Assembly (NCBI RefSeq): GCF_036898095.1
Contig: NC_090750.1
Location: forward strand, 85,966,893 to 86,030,892
Direction: 5' to 3'
Source: Palaemon carinicauda
Taxonomy: Eukaryota > Arthropoda > Malacostraca > Decapoda > Palaemonidae
DNA: 64,000 bases
The notes below the pieces were generated by a model. That model was not told the origin of the DNA. It made no database searches and saw nothing but the letters and a program-made list of their open reading frames with translations. This document shows positions 31,495 to 43,929 of the stretch, piece after piece. The translations under genes were made by a program, and so were the position numbers. Numbering within the stretch: position 1 is the first letter of the stretch; the number at the start of each line of letters is the position of its first letter.

Positions 31495-34440
31495 CACTCT
31501 TTGGGTCAGGTAACATCTCCTTTTAGTAGCACTACCCTCATTGTTATGGATGTCAGTTTTACCATTTTGGTTTAAGAGAGTTTCTAGGCCAGGCACTGTC
31601 ATACCAACCACAGTATCCAGCATACTGTGATTTACAAGAAACCCCCCATCATCTGATACTGCCTTGGCTCAAGTATTCAAAGCAGACTCATACAGCATCA
31701 GAACAACCTCCTTTGGCGTTAGCTTGGGACATGACTAAAAGGTGGATCTTTGAACTGCCATCGTGATTCTGGAAATGGCAAAAATTTCTGAGATTCAATG
31801 TCATTGAAGGGCAAGTTTGTATACTAATGCTGAAATATATTTGACTTGGGCCAAAAGGTGCATCCATCATGGGATCACCAAAGGATTCCTACTAAATCCC
31901 CCTCCTCAACATCCATGGTAGAAGCCCCCTCTGTTGCTTCCCCTCCACTACCAAACTCCTCCCCCCCTCCCACTACTGAGCCTTCAATACTTGGAACGGA
32001 AGGAAGAACCCGCACAGGAGCCTTCCTAGGAAACTAGTAACCTGAAAGTCCAGCCTCAGTTGAGTCCATAGGAACAAAAGGAAAAATCTACCCTGGTGCC
32101 ACCCTAGGAAGCTGGTAACCCGAAGCCCAGCCACAGCTGAATCTGCTTGCTGAAGTAGAGAGGAAGCACACGGCAAGCCAAAACTACCTGAAAGGGCATC
32201 ACCTTAAGTGTGCTGATCGTATAGTGAGCGGATCGAAGCATTTACTGTTCTGGCTACAACCAAGGCATCCACGAGTCGCAAGCGTACTAAATTCAGGCGG
32301 ATTGTTAACCTGCTTGGCTGAATCCAGAATTGGATCCAACCTAGAAAGCAAAGTAATCATCAAGATGTCTCCTGAGGGATATTTCTGCCAAAGCTGCCTC
32401 TGAAGAACCCTGAAGTAAGGCAGCTTCTTCCTTTGCGTTGTCCATTTCATCCCCAGATACAAAGTCTGTAACTTGCAAAGTGGCCTGATCCACTATGATC
32501 CCATTTTCACAACCCATAACTGCTGAAATTGGAATATCATGGCTAATAAGATCCCTGCTGAACCCCACAATCTTGGCAAACTCTATCATCCACATTAAAA
32601 AGGAAATTGGCCTTATTTCTCAAGCCTTCTGCCAGAGGATCCATATCCAAGCAGAATTGATCCACTATAAACAAATGAAAAACAATCACTATGCATCCAA
32701 CAACACTTCGGGTTGACTTGGTTATTGCATTCAACCCGGACACACTTTAATTTTCATTCATCTGTAATGGAAATTTTTAATTGAAAATCCAAATTATAAA
32801 ACTTTGGAAATGGGTAGCATATCTCCCATTCCCTAATTTACCATGGCTACATAACTTAAAAAGAGAGATAAGCTCACACAATTACCAGTTTCAATTTATC
32901 TTATTCAATTTCAGTGAGACAAATTAGGATTCCACTCCCAGCACCTACTCTATCGTAGTTAACTTGATAGTTTACGAAGCCAAAGGTTGTAGGAACAAAA
33001 ATGCAATAAGTGAGGCTACCTAGATGTAAGGTAGGAAAGATTTAATTAACTTTATATGGTTCAATCATGCTTACCTCAAGTATCCATATCAGATGAATAT
33101 GGAAGGAGAAAAATACTTATAAAGAGAGAAGGTTACCCGGCAAACTCTTTCCTGTAACTCGCGTCTATTTACCCAAATAAGGGAGAAAAGGAACAAGTAT
33201 CCACAATTATCTTGGTATTCAGATATGTTTATGTATGTGAGAATAATATCTAATCAATTGGTTATTACTTGTTAATTATCTCTCAAATATTTGGTTATAA
33301 CACTGCTATAATATAGCCGAAAGACCTGATGAATCCCTCTTTCTATCCTAACCTCACGAAGGTTAGAACTACCCAACAATAAATAAAAACAAACTCGGTT
33401 CAAGAATTCATGTGAAGATACGGCAGTAAGATATTTTCAGTTACTTACAACAATAATGATAATTAATAATTTATTAGACAGTTGGGCAAAGTCCAAATCA
33501 GGCTATGCTTACCAAGCCATAGTTATAGATTGACCATAAGGGTAATTTTCCTTTTTATTTCATAAGCCTTACTGTATATATATTTTACACTCGTGGTAAA
33601 TTAGGTAACCAGAGTGAAAAGTTAATGGCGCTGACAATTTAAAACTCTTAATATAACATTTGACGGTTTGACTACAGTTAAGAGAAATGGTACATTGTAG
33701 GCTAAGCTGGCTAACCTATGAAATGAATCTAAATTTATGAAGCGATATAAGAAAGACTACTAAATCTTAACATTGGAAAGGGAAGACAATCAAGTCCTAA
33801 CCCTATTTAGAATAAATATGCAAGAATGGTAATAACACCGATTGAACCGTTATGAAACCCAAACCTATAATGAACACACAATTACTCAACTTACGGCGTT
33901 TTAACCTCAAGTTTACTTCATTAGGTTAACAAAATGAATAAAACCTGAAATGATATTACCTTACTGTTTGGTATTCTTTTTTCACTTGTTCAGAAGCAGT
34001 TGCTGATGGTCACACGACAGAATTCGAATGGTGGTTACGCTTGTACCCAGATAGTCAACTGGGATGATGGTGCCTTTGAATGAGGCGGATGATGTAGTAA
34101 TGGCGTGACTCATAGCAGATGAATTAAAGCAACTGAGGTGCTGTGTTGAACTCTAATGTGCTTGTACTTGAGGGTCTCCCATATACACACTGAGTCAGTG
34201 CTTTGGATGTTGTTACACAGTCATTAGAGCAGGGGAGTCAATATTTCTTTGGTATTTGTCATACTGGATTCTGTATTCTAGCCAACCGGAAAGTTCTTGG
34301 AGACCACACAGCACTTTTAACCCCAAAATTATTTCTAATCATTGTGCATGTTGATTCTCTTAACAGTTTTTTTAAAAACAAAGCCGTTAAAACTTAATGA
34401 ATTTTCAGTATTTTGTTCTTAATGTTCTGTACTTTAATAG
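31495..34440. other. Intronic sequence with decayed repeats
   Basis: No intact gene. 31495-32750 has weak coding-like stretches on both strands and may continue the unassigned repeat of 30110-30993. 32760-33980 is AT-rich with nothing recognised. 33990-34330 is the inverted partner of 21970-22450. Confidence 0.45.
33990..34330 (-). repeat. Dispersed repeat, inverted partner of 21970-22450
   Basis: Reverse complement shares ordered blocks with 21970-22450, including 'gtgtggtctccaag', 'accaaagaaatatt', 'gactcccctgctcta' and 'gcacctcagttgct'. The two arms flank element C and the LINE remnant. Confidence 0.6.
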
Positions 34441-34444
34441 TTAT

Positions 34445-34646
34445 GAAAAAATATGTTATTTTTATTAGTAAAATAAATTTTTGAATATACTTACCCGATA
34501 ATCATGTAGCTGTCAACTCCGTTGCCCGACAGAATTCTATGGAGGGATACGCCAGCTATCACAATACTAGAAGGGGGTGTACTTACCAGCGCCACCTGTG
34601 GCCAGGTACTCAAGTACTTCTTGTTGACACCTCCTCAATTATTCCT
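34445..34646 (+). repeat. Right ITR of element D (low-coordinate end)
   Basis: Reads 'tacttacccgataatcatg...' to 'caattattcct', with the longer outer tail at the left. It is identical in the core to the reverse complement of 40951-41107. Confidence 0.88.
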
Positions 34647-34690
34647 TGGTCCACTGGTTCTCTATGGGGAGGAAGGGAGGGTCGATTAAA

Positions 34691-34784
34691 TCATGATTAT
34701 CGGGTAAGTATATTCAAAAATTTATTTTACTAATAAAAATAACATTTTTCAATATTAAACTTACCCGATAATCATGTAGCTGAT
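34691..34784 (-). repeat. ICR of element D
   Basis: Contains the circle-junction sequence 'aaaataacatttttcaatat' with right-tail and left-tail sequences on either side. Confidence 0.87.
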
Positions 34785-35168
34785 TCACACCCAGGGGGGT
34801 GGGTGAAAAACCAGTGTACAAGACTAAAGGATAGCTAAGTATCCCGTATTTCATATAATCAGTTATCCACAATAACAATGAAATAATAAGTACCTGGTAA
34901 GGAAGTCGACTTGAACCGTTACTCTGCCTTTAATAAGATCGTCTTCCTTACTGAGCGCAGCGTTCCTCTTGGGAGGCTGAATCAACTCAAAGGTGCTAAA
35001 GTATACAGGGCTGCAACCCATACTAAAGGACCTCATCACAACCTTTAACCTCGGCGCTTCTCAAGAAAGAATTGACCACCCGCCAAATCAACAAGGATGT
35101 GGAAGGCTTCTTAGCCGACCGTACAACCCATAAAAAGTATTCAAGAGAAAGGTTAAAAGGTTATGGGA

Positions 35169-36340
35169 TTATGGGAATGTAGTGGCTGAGCCCTCGCCTA
35201 CTACTGCATTCGTTGCTACGAATGGTCCCAGGGTGTAGCAGTACTCGTAAAGAGACTGGACATCTTTGAGATAGAATGATGCGAACACTGACTTGCTTCT
35301 CCAATAGGTTGCATCCATAACACTCTGCAGAGAATGGTTCTGTTTGAAGGCCACTGAAGTAGCCACAGCTCCTACTTCATGTGTCCTTACCTTCAGCAAA
35401 GCAAGGTCTTCTTCCTTCAGATGAGAATGTGTTTCTCTAATCAGAAGCCTGAATAGTAAGAAACTGAGTTCTTAGAACTTGGAAAAGAAGGTTTCTTGAT
35501 AGCACACTATAAGGCTTCTGATTGTCCTTGTAAAGGTTAAGACCTTTTTAGATAGTACCTAAGAGCTCTAACTGGGCAAAGTACTCTCTTCAGATCATTC
35601 CCCACCAAGTTGGACAGGCTTGGGATCTCGAACGACTTAGGCCAAGGACGTGAAGGAAGCTCGTTTAGCAAAAACCGAGCTGCAAGGAACATGTAGCCGT
35701 TTCAGATGTGAAAACAATGATCCTGCTGAAGGCGTGGATCTCACTTACTCTTTTAGCTGTTGTCAAGCACACGAGGAAAAGAGTTTTTAATGTGAGGTCC
35801 TAAAAAGAGGCTGATTGGAGAGGTTCAGATCTTGATGACATAAGGAACCTTAGGACCACGTCTAGATTCCAGCCTGGAGTGGACAACCGACGTTCCTTTG
35901 AGGTCTCAAAAGACCTAGGGAGGTCCTGTAGATCTTTGTTGGTGGAAAGATCCAAGCCTCTGTGGCGGAAAACCGCTGCCAACATACTTCTGTAACCCTT
36001 GATCGTAGGAGCTGAAAGGGATCTTACTTTCCTTAGATATAACAGGAAGTCAGCAATCTGGGTTACAGTGGTACTGGTTGAGGAAACTGCATTGGTCTTG
36101 TACCAGCTACGGAAGACTTCCCCTTGAGACTGAAAGATTCTGAGAGTGGATGTTCTCCTTGCTTTGGCAATCGCTCTGGCTGCCTCCTTCGAAAAGCCCC
36201 TAGCTCTTGAGAGTCTTTCGAAAGTCTGAAGGCAGTCAGACGAAGAGCGTGGAGGATTGGGTGTACCTTCTTTACGTGAGGTAGACTTAGAAGGTTCACT
36301 CCTAGAGGAAGAGTCCTGGGAATGTCGACCAGCCATTGCA
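35169..36340 (-). pseudogene. Tyrosine recombinase remnant of element D
   Basis: The N-terminal core-binding part is open from about 36340 to 35800 ('RGFSKEAARAIAKARR', 'TIKGYRSMLAAVFRH'). Frameshifts and stops follow between about 35800 and 35400, through the region that should hold the first catalytic Arg. The last 76 codons (35399-35169) still read the HxxR-derived box ('HEVGAVATS', Arg replaced by Gly) and 'FASFYLKD'. It is inactive by frame disruption and by loss of a catalytic Arg. Confidence 0.85.
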
Positions 36341-37545
36341 GTACCTCTAAGAACCATTCTCTCGCGGACCAGAGCGGAGCCAACCAACGTCAGCCGTGTC
36401 CCTTTGTGAGAGGAGAACTTCTGAAGTACCCTGTTGACAATCTTGAACGGCGGGAATGCATACAGGTCGAGATGGAACCAATCCAGCAGAAAAGCATCCA
36501 CGTGAACTGCTGCTGGGTCTGGAATCGGAGAACAATACAACAGGAGTCTCTAGGTTATCGAGGTAGTGAACAGATCTATGGTTGGCTGACCCCACAGGGC
36601 CCAAAGTCTGTTGCAAACATTCTTGAGAAGGGTCCACTCTGTGGGGATGACCTGACCCTTCCGTCTGAGGTGATCTGCCATGACATTCATACCGCCCTGA
36701 ATGAACCTCGTTACCAGTTAGCTTTCGATCTTTAGACCAGATGAGTAGGTCCCTTGCGATCTAGAACAACTTCCACGAAAGAGTCCCTCCCTGCTTGAAG
36801 ATGTAAGCCAGGGCTGTGGTGTTGTCAGAGTCCACCTCCACCACTTTGTTAAGCTGGAGGGACTTGAAGTTTATCAAGGCCAGAATAACCGCCAACAACT
36901 CCTTGCAATTGATGTGAAGTGTCCTTTGCTCCTGATTCCATGTTCCCGAGCATTCTTGTCCGTCCAAAGTCGCACCCCAGCCCGTGTCTGATGCGTCCGA
37001 GAGGAGACGGCGGTCGTGTTTCTGAACAGCCAAAGGTAGACTTCCTTGAGAAGAAAGCTGTTCTTACACCACGCGAGAGAAGACCTCCTCTCTTCGGAAA
37101 CAGGAACTGAGACCGTCTCTAGCGTCATGTCCTTTATCCAGTGAGCAGCTAGATGATACTGAAGGGGGGGGAGGTGGAGTCTCCCTAACACGATGAACAG
37201 GGCCAGCGATGAAAGTGTCCCTGTTAGACTCATCCACTACCTGACTGAGCATCGGTTCCTTCTCAGGATGCTCTGGATGCATTCTAGGGCTTGGAAGATC
37301 CTTGGGACCGACGGAAAAGTCCGAAAAGCTCGACTCTGAAGATCCATACCCAAGGAGACAATGGTCTGGGATGGAACGAGCTGAGACTCCTCAAAATTGA
37401 CCAGGAGGCCCAGTTCCTTGGTCAGATCCATAGTCCATTTGAAAATCTCCAGACAGCGACGACTTGTGGGAGCTCTTAAAAGCCAGTCGTCTGACGGAGC
37501 CGGACACAAGATCATGGTACTGCTGCACAGTCTGTGAACTGTCAA
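36300..37545 (-). pseudogene. RT (C-terminal part) / RNase H / methyltransferase-like remnant of element D
   Basis: Begins abruptly at the catalytic 'DDWLLRA' (near 37490), without the YL and without any upstream RT motifs, fused to gag-type sequence: a deletion junction. Downstream blocks are present in shifted frames: thumb/connection ('LTKELGLLVNF'), RNase H ('LSDASDTGWGAT', 'INCKELLAV', 'VDSDNTTALAY') and the methyltransferase-like 'DLYAFPPFK'. It cannot make a working RT. Confidence 0.82.
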
Positions 37546-37549
37546 TCAT

Positions 37550-37880
37550 GGGCAAGCGAGGAAGTACAGTGACAACCCGAATCTGTCTAGACTGTCTGGG
37601 TCGTACAGACAACTCCTTATCGGGTTGCTGAGGTTGCCGCACTGCGTCACAACAAGTCACTTCTGTTGGTTGTTGAACGTCTTCCCCGTGACACATTGAC
37701 TCCGTAAACAAAAAATCCTCTAACAAGGACTAAGCTAGGACTGCATGTCTTGCAACACAGCTCAAGGTCTATGGGAGCAGGTGTGGTAACAGACGGGATT
37801 AGCGACTGAAGTGGAACCATTACCTTCCCTGGAAGCATGTTACGCTTAAATAAAAGTCCATAGGAGGCTATGCAGCTAAA
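37550..37880 (-). pseudogene. gag: Second gag fragment of element D (C/E-type linker)
   Basis: In reverse, reads 'TTPAPIDLELCC' (compare 'APAPVDPKWSLLQ' in C) and then 'CCDAVRQPQQP', 'SSQTVQQYHDLVSGSV', closely similar to element E near 52200-52360. This part of gag normally precedes the A-type linker found at 38640-39351, so the gag order is partly repeated and comes from two lineages. Confidence 0.65.
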
Positions 37881-38096
37881 GGCTCCCTCCAAATGACAGA
37901 GTCCTCAAGGGAATATCAGAAGGAGGGAGAAAAGAACTTTCTCATCTACAGGGACCATATCCTAGAAAAGCTAAGTTCTCTCAGTGAGGGTTCACTGGTG
38001 CAAAAGCAGCAGACTAGAAGGCAACGTTATGAAACTGCTTGACAGTCTAGTGAGTTGGCAACAACCAAAGATGTGTGACTGAGAAGCATGCGGTAA

Positions 38097-38405
38097 GGTA
38101 TGCAGAGCATGTTGTATGCAGAGTATGCTGTATGCAGAGCATGCTGAATGTAGAGCATGTTGTATGCAGAGCATGCTGAATGCAGAGCATGCTGTATGCA
38201 GAGCATGTTGTATGCAGAGCATGCTGAATGCAGAGCATGCTGTATGCAGAGCATGTTGTATGCAGAGCATGCTGTATGCAGAGCATGCTGTATGTAGAGC
38301 ATGTTGTATGCAGAGCATGCTGAATGCAGAGCATGTTGTATGCAGAGCATGTAGTATGCAGAGCATGCTGTAAGCAGAGCATGCTGTAAGTAGAGCATGC
38401 TGTAA
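38097..38405. repeat. 16-bp minisatellite inside element D
   Basis: About 19 tandem copies of a 16-bp unit, variants of 'tgtatgcagagcatgc'. Because 16 is not a multiple of three, all frames give long Cys/Met/Ala-rich or Leu/His/Ser-rich ORFs with a 16-residue period; these are not genes. It separates the two gag pieces of element D. Confidence 0.93.
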
Positions 38406-38639
38406 GGTAAGCAGAGCATGTGCATGGCGTTTAACATTTCTCAGAAATTCCATGACCAGTGCTAGAGTGCTTTATGCATGCTTGCATGGGGTTTAAATAT
38501 CAACATAATATTTACCTTACATTCATAACTCATGATTCATATTTTTTGCCATATTCTGCTATATGTTAAAAATATATTGTAAGGAATACAAATATATTTT
38601 TATAAGTAATACAAATAACCTCCATTATCATAAGGTTTG

Positions 38640-39829
38640 AAAATGGAGGTAAGGTATGTTGAACAGCAGAGTCAGAACGAGCTGGAACAACAATAGTTGT
38701 GGTTTCCTCTTCAAGACTCTGTTGAGGGAACACCTGAGGCTCAGTCTGCAAAGGCTGATCAAAGGAAGTAGCAGAAGGTAGGCGCATGGGTGGAGGAGGC
38801 TGACTCCTGGCATGAGTGGCTGAACCCAAGGGTTGCGCTTGCTGAGCGGTTGGCGGAAGCGGAGTAGCAAGTTCCTGTTCCTGTGGTGTGAGCGGAGCGC
38901 GATGAGGTAGAGGCTGCGCAGAACAAGGTAAATGTCTCGCAAGCTGAGGCTCCTGAGGCGCAAGGCTAAGGTGTAGTGGTGCTTGCCTTGTGGAGGGTTG
39001 AGCTCGCTGCAGCGAGAGCTGAGGAGACTGACTCAAGGACGGGAGAGGTTGTTGTACCTCAACCGAGTGTTGCATCACTGGTGGAGCAGCAAGTGGAGGC
39101 GGAGGAAGAGAGGTATAATCCTCCTGATCCCATTGTAAAGGTTGCCTTAAAGAAGGCGGAGGCTGAACACCACTGGGAACAGCAAACTCAGAACGTGGCT
39201 CAACATCGTACGCCTGGCAGGTGGTACTGCGATCAGGCGGAGCGAGCGCAGGCGGAGGGAGTGTAGGCGGAGGCGGAGGCGCAACACTCTCAGCCCGACA
39301 CTCACGCATCAAGACCGAAAGTTGTGACTGCATGGACTGCAGTAGAGTCAACTTGGGGTCGGCACTAAGGTCTGCTGAGGTAAAGCCTTAACAGCAGAGA
39401 TCTGTTGCGGCAGAACCTTACTCCTCTTAGGCGGAGTGCATTCAACTGATGACTGAGGGGAGTCAGAGCTAACCCAATGACTGCATCCGGGTTGTTGAAC
39501 TCTAACTTCGTACGTCTGGCATAGGTCTGGACTTTATGTTTAAGAGGTCTTGAGACCTGAGACCAGCGTTTTCTCCCCTAAATTTCTTCTGCAGACGAGC
39601 AAAATAAGGGCTCAATCGTCTGCGGGTGGGAGTGACGGTCTCGGTAAGACACGCCCACAACCACCGAGGATACTTCTGTGCGCCGATCAAGGCCTGCTGA
39701 ACCCTTATGTCCTTCGACATTGCTTCTCCCCTGGGCTTGGGAGCTTGCAAGAGGTCCCGGACTGGGAGAACGACTGGCGCGCACAGAAGTACCCTCACGC
39801 ACAACACTGACACACTTTGCGCTAATCAC
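38640..39829 (-). pseudogene. gag: First gag fragment of element D (A-type)
   Basis: Reads in reverse 'VREGTSVRASRSPSPGP' near 39800-39740 and then the Gln/Pro-rich linker ('LLQSMQSQLSVLMREC', 'LAPQEPQLAR') closely like element A. It is interrupted by indels near 39400-39560 and ends at 'VQHTLP' near 38650, before the capsid-like block. The N-terminal cysteine cluster is absent, replaced by the non-coding module at 39830-40800. Confidence 0.75.
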
Positions 39830-40800
39830 TTATCACTTTGATTTTCTGTTTGCACTTATTTCACTGAACTCGAAACTTTAAGTGGTTTGTACCTGAAACA
39901 CGCAATTCTATCCTTTCTCAAAAGTTAGTAATTGCGAAAACAGAATTACAATGTAACAGAAAAATCTAATGAAAGATAAATAATTCAGTGGCTGGAAAGA
40001 GACTAAACACTAGATCACTCTAGAAACGTTTACTTTCTTCCCCTAAAGAGACTAGGGAGAAGAGCAAAAACGGTAACAACGTTACTCGTACGCCTGGCAG
40101 GCTTGAATGAAACGTTTATCCTCCTCTTTCTCCCTCCGTCTCTATCTCTCTCTCTCTCTCTTGACTTAGAACCTGAGAGAAGAGCCCAATCATATATATC
40201 GTTAAAACATATTATTGTTAAAGGAAAAAACTGAAATATTTCCCAAAATGAAAAGTTCCTTTATAAGGATTAAAACCATTAAGTTAAGAAAGAATGAACA
40301 AAACGCTAGACACGGTTACTCTTACTGCAACGTGAAACCGTGAAATTCTTTCTCTATCGTAACGATAGAGTGCAAGTTGAACGTTCTGAACGTCAACAAC
40401 TGCAGAGACAAAACAAAACGTTAGTTCAACTTTGAAAACAGTACTAGACTATCAAAGAAATTCTTTCAAAGACATTAAAATAGCATAATATGTTAACAGG
40501 TAAAACCGAAATGACGGGCTCAATGTTAATTAACTTCGGTACCAAGAAAAGACCGCCTACTATTAGGAAGGTCGAATATAAACAAATATAAAAATTAATT
40601 TTAATAAGTTTATAATAAAAGGAAGTTAATCGAAGAGGCCTATAAGAGGCGGAGAGATATAAAATAAATCTATAACTTTTGTTAAGCAAAATTAAGAAAG
40701 AGAGAGTCTATACTCTCTTAGACACCAACACTTCCGTCTAAGGGAAGGATCGGCCATTTAAAGGTGAAAGAGAGTTCATACTCTCTTCGTCACCATAATT
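39830..40800 (-). other. About 1-kb non-coding module replacing the 5' part of gag (element D)
   Basis: Homologous, in reverse complement, to 49300-50285 of element E: shared blocks include 'atggccga.ccttccc' at the start, 'ctctatcgttacgatagag', 'gattgggctcttctct' and 'aattgcgtgtttcagg' near the end. It has no ORF of note. An unspliced intron inside gag is a possible reading. Confidence 0.75.
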
Positions 40801-40950
40801 AATCAAATTAATTCCAAAAGCTAACTAAGCTAATATAGAAGTTTCCAGTAAAGCGACAGCCGAAATCAAAGAGAAATACTTCACCAAAGTCGTGAAAATA
40901 CTCCAAGAACATAAGCGTATCCCAGAACGTCTTGCCGGAAGCACGACAGA

Positions 40951-41120
40951 GGAATAATTGAGGAGGTGTCAACAAGAAGTACTTGAGTACCTGGCCACAG
41001 GTGGCGCTGGTAAGTACACCCCCTTCTAGTATTGTGATAGCTGGCGTATCCCTCCATAGAATTCTGTCGGGCAACGGAGTTGACAGCTACATGATTATCG
41101 GGTAAGTTTAATATTGAAAA
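40951..41120 (-). repeat. Left ITR of element D (high-coordinate end)
   Basis: Ends 'gggtaagtttaatattgaaa'. The core is identical to 34491-34646. Confidence 0.88.
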
Positions 41121-41228
41121 CCTGTATATTTGAGAGATATTTGATACATTTTAATTATTTCTGAGTATAGGATTAATTCATTAGAAGAAATAATGATGAA
41201 ATCTTTGACAAAAATTATATATTCACAG

Positions 41229-41296
41229 GTCAAGAATGTCGAAAGGGGAGGAAAATGAGAGGTTGCTGCGTTTGCGGGAAAAAATATACGAATATG
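41229..41296 (+). CDS. C2H2 zinc-finger gene, 68-nt microexon (first half of finger 4)
   Basis: Acceptor 'attcacag' ends at 41228 and donor 'atatg|gtatga' is at 41296/41297. The two leading bases complete the Gly codon begun by the last base of the 21921 exon; the remaining 22 codons read a basic stretch and then 'CCVCGKKYTNM'. Joined to the next exon ('GELEIHENSVHG', 62902) this gives a textbook finger: CxxC, x3, Tyr, x5, Leu, x2, His, x4, His. The finger is thus split across a 21.6-kb intron. Phase 1 entry and phase 0 exit fit both neighbours, which makes a chance match unlikely. It lies 108 bp from the end of DIRS element D. Confidence 0.85.
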
Positions 41297-43929
41297 GTAT
41301 GAAAACTTTCTAGCAATTCTCTTTAAAAAATTAACTATTAATTATAATTTTATGACAGGTTGAATTCAGTTTCATTACTTTTCAGGTCTTTTGCTGTTTT
41401 ATCATACTGTATGATAAATTTTATATTTTTGCATGAAATACCAAAATAGAAGTAATTCTATCTTTTCATCTCATTTGCTCCACATATATATGTAAAGGAT
41501 AAAACTTATGCTCAGATTCTATGAAATGGTGAAGATAAGCTCTGTAAAAGCTCTAGCTACCAACAGGTCCTCATGGTTATATATATGACTGTACTGTGCA
41601 GTACTTAACTGTGTTGCTGTATATCAAGGTGTTGTTTTGATATGTATCATTATTTCAATTAGTCTTACTTGCATCAGGTTTACCTTGCTTCTTCTAACAT
41701 TGAAGAATTAGAATTATTTCTAGAATCTTCCCATATGTTCATGTTGCTTCATCCTAGAAGCTGATTTATTATAGATGTTATCCTTAAAATTAAAAGTTTC
41801 CCATTTCATCCCTTCAAGAGGACATGCCTCTTCCCCACCTAAGTGACATCTGGTAGTAAAACTCAACCTAAATCATTCTCTTCCATCTCATTGTACTTAA
41901 CTGATGTTTTTGCGGGATGGAAGAAAAAGGTGTGGAGATACGGTCCTGCCCTTGAATTTCTGGCCAAAAATGGGGCACCATCATGGGCAGGAATAGCGTT
42001 GACCCCTATTTTTTGTGTCCTTGAACAGGTGCGACTTCTTGCAGCCTTTCCTCTATAAGGAGTGTAATGAATGGTGGGTAGAATACAAGAGCAGGAAGTA
42101 GGCGGCAGCTTGTGACTTCTCGCCTTTGGGTCTTCCTCAAGGTCAAAGAAATCCTCAAGTTCTTTTCTTTCGTCCTAAGGTATTTTACCCCTTATGCCTT
42201 TGTCTTTCTTCCTTGGGAAGTTTATGAAGAAGTAGAACGACCCATATCTAATATATTTGCAAGCAGCGTGTTATGTGGTTTTATCTGATTCCCCCAGTGG
42301 ATTAGGTGAACCCCATCCTTCACTTCGTAGCAAGTTTGACATTGACAAGGCCAAGTCCTATGCTCTGAAAATACTGTGACCTTATGGCTTGGAGGGCATT
42401 CTGTCCATAGAGAACTGCGCCAAGTACTCACTAGTACTTCCTAGTCTCTCATTGCTTCCACCTCTGTTGCAGCATAGGCAGTGACTGATGTGATCCCCTC
42501 CATCCAAGCCTGGACTACCGTAGGCGCAGTTGACGACAGGTCTTTACCTTCAGTAGTTCATCACCCCCTAATCTAACGATGACTAGGAAAGAGAAGAAGC
42601 AGTTGTCTCCCTTCCACCACCCCCCTAAGGCCATTTCGAACTCTTCTTCAGAAGTAGAGCCTCCAGCTGCTACCCACCTCCCAAAAGTGAAAAGGGAGCA
42701 CTTTTCCTGTGCCTAACCAGTGACCTCCCATTCACACAAGCGTGAAAAGGGTGCCACCAGTTTTTGATGGGAACAGTCACCAGTTGACAGCACAAAGTAT
42801 GCTCAAATCCCTTCCAAGGATGGATCGCTGGAATCATTTTGAGAAGGTAGACAAACCTTCAAAACCAAGGCAGAATCTCCTGTGCTCGTATCACAAAGTG
42901 CTCTCCCTCATCAGTAGAAGAGTTCTCTGATGAGACTGATGCTCCTCCTCGTATGCTCGCTAAGACGTACAAAAGAGCGTATCCATCCCTCAAAAAATTT
43001 TCATATACATTTGAACATCATAATTGCATGTGCCTTTTGCCCCGCGAGGGCTCTACAGTGTTATCTAAAGAAGACCCAACACGTCAGACCTGAGTGTCAG
43101 TGACTCTTTCTTAGCACGGGTAGAATCAAGAAAGAAGTGTCTAGAACATGATCTCTTTCGGACTTAGAAAGTCGATCCATAATGCTCACGCCTCAACTAC
43201 TGAGAGAGTCTAGAGAGGACTGGAACTTGCAAAGTCAGGGCCTAGGTCTCACCCCCATCTTCAAGAGGAATTTTGCAGTCAGCTGGGGATGAAGGTTGTG
43301 GTGTGTATGCACCAGACTATCTTTATGGCCTTTATTCTACAGGAGTACCCATGAGCTGCTTTAAGCCTATGCGCTTGGTCTTGCGGTTGCTGCTCAATTA
43401 GCGGTGTAGCTAGCTTAGGTCTTGTACATGATGGTAAGCATCTTGTCTATGGTAATGTATAGATGTAAGTCTGGAATAAAGGCAGAATGATGGGCCTGTC
43501 TCCTCTATTCTTTCTGCTCCTATCTTGGGGACAAAGCAGTTGAAGCTTAACTCACTGAATCTTACCTAATGCTGGAGAACTATACTTCTGAGGTCCATTA
43601 TATAGAACCTTGAGTTCTTTATCTTCCATAGATGAGGGGAAGGATAGTGGAATATATACCAACCCATTGGTCATCATATGCCAAAGTATATTGTTTGGGA
43701 CTGCGTTCCCCTTGAGGAGAAATAAATCACACCTTTGACCATGTACCAATCCTCTAGGACAGGGCAGGCACAATCAGCCGATTCATCCCAATAATAAACA
43801 GGAGGTTATTTGAGTCATCTCCTTTTTTCTCTTATGGGACAAGGTAGATTGACATTTCCAGGGAAGAAAAAGAACCTACCAGTTAGGTTTAGGGGGGATT
43901 TCCAACCCACCAAGCAGTGAATCTCCCTA
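41297..43929. other. Intronic sequence with decayed gag-like remnants
   Basis: No intact gene. 41300-41820 is AT-rich. From about 41840 the base composition rises and Lys/Ser/Pro-rich broken coding appears on + (for example near 42580-42930, 'TRKEKKQLSPFHHPPK'), plausibly gag of the family-Z DIRS element that ends at 44245. Confidence 0.4.

Larger units (their letters stand above)
34445..41120 (-). mobile_element. DIRS-type retrotransposon, element D (defective mosaic, - strand)
   Basis: About 6.7 kb in reverse orientation, with ITRs at 34445-34646 and 40951-41120 and an ICR at 34691-34784. The about 155-bp ITR core is identical between ends and belongs to the A lineage. The inside is defective: the 5' gag is replaced by about 1 kb of non-coding DNA, gag is in two partly redundant pieces around a minisatellite, the RT palm N-terminal to YLDD is missing, and YR is frameshifted. 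The right copy of the intact ITRs ends only 108 bp before a host exon. Confidence 0.9.

Noticed and set aside
38047..38453. Several 85-153-residue Cys/Met- or Leu/His-rich ORFs on both strands; array could also suggest CRISPR
   Set aside because: All derive from the 16-bp minisatellite, which is open in every frame. Units are directly adjacent with no unique spacers, and the setting is eukaryotic.
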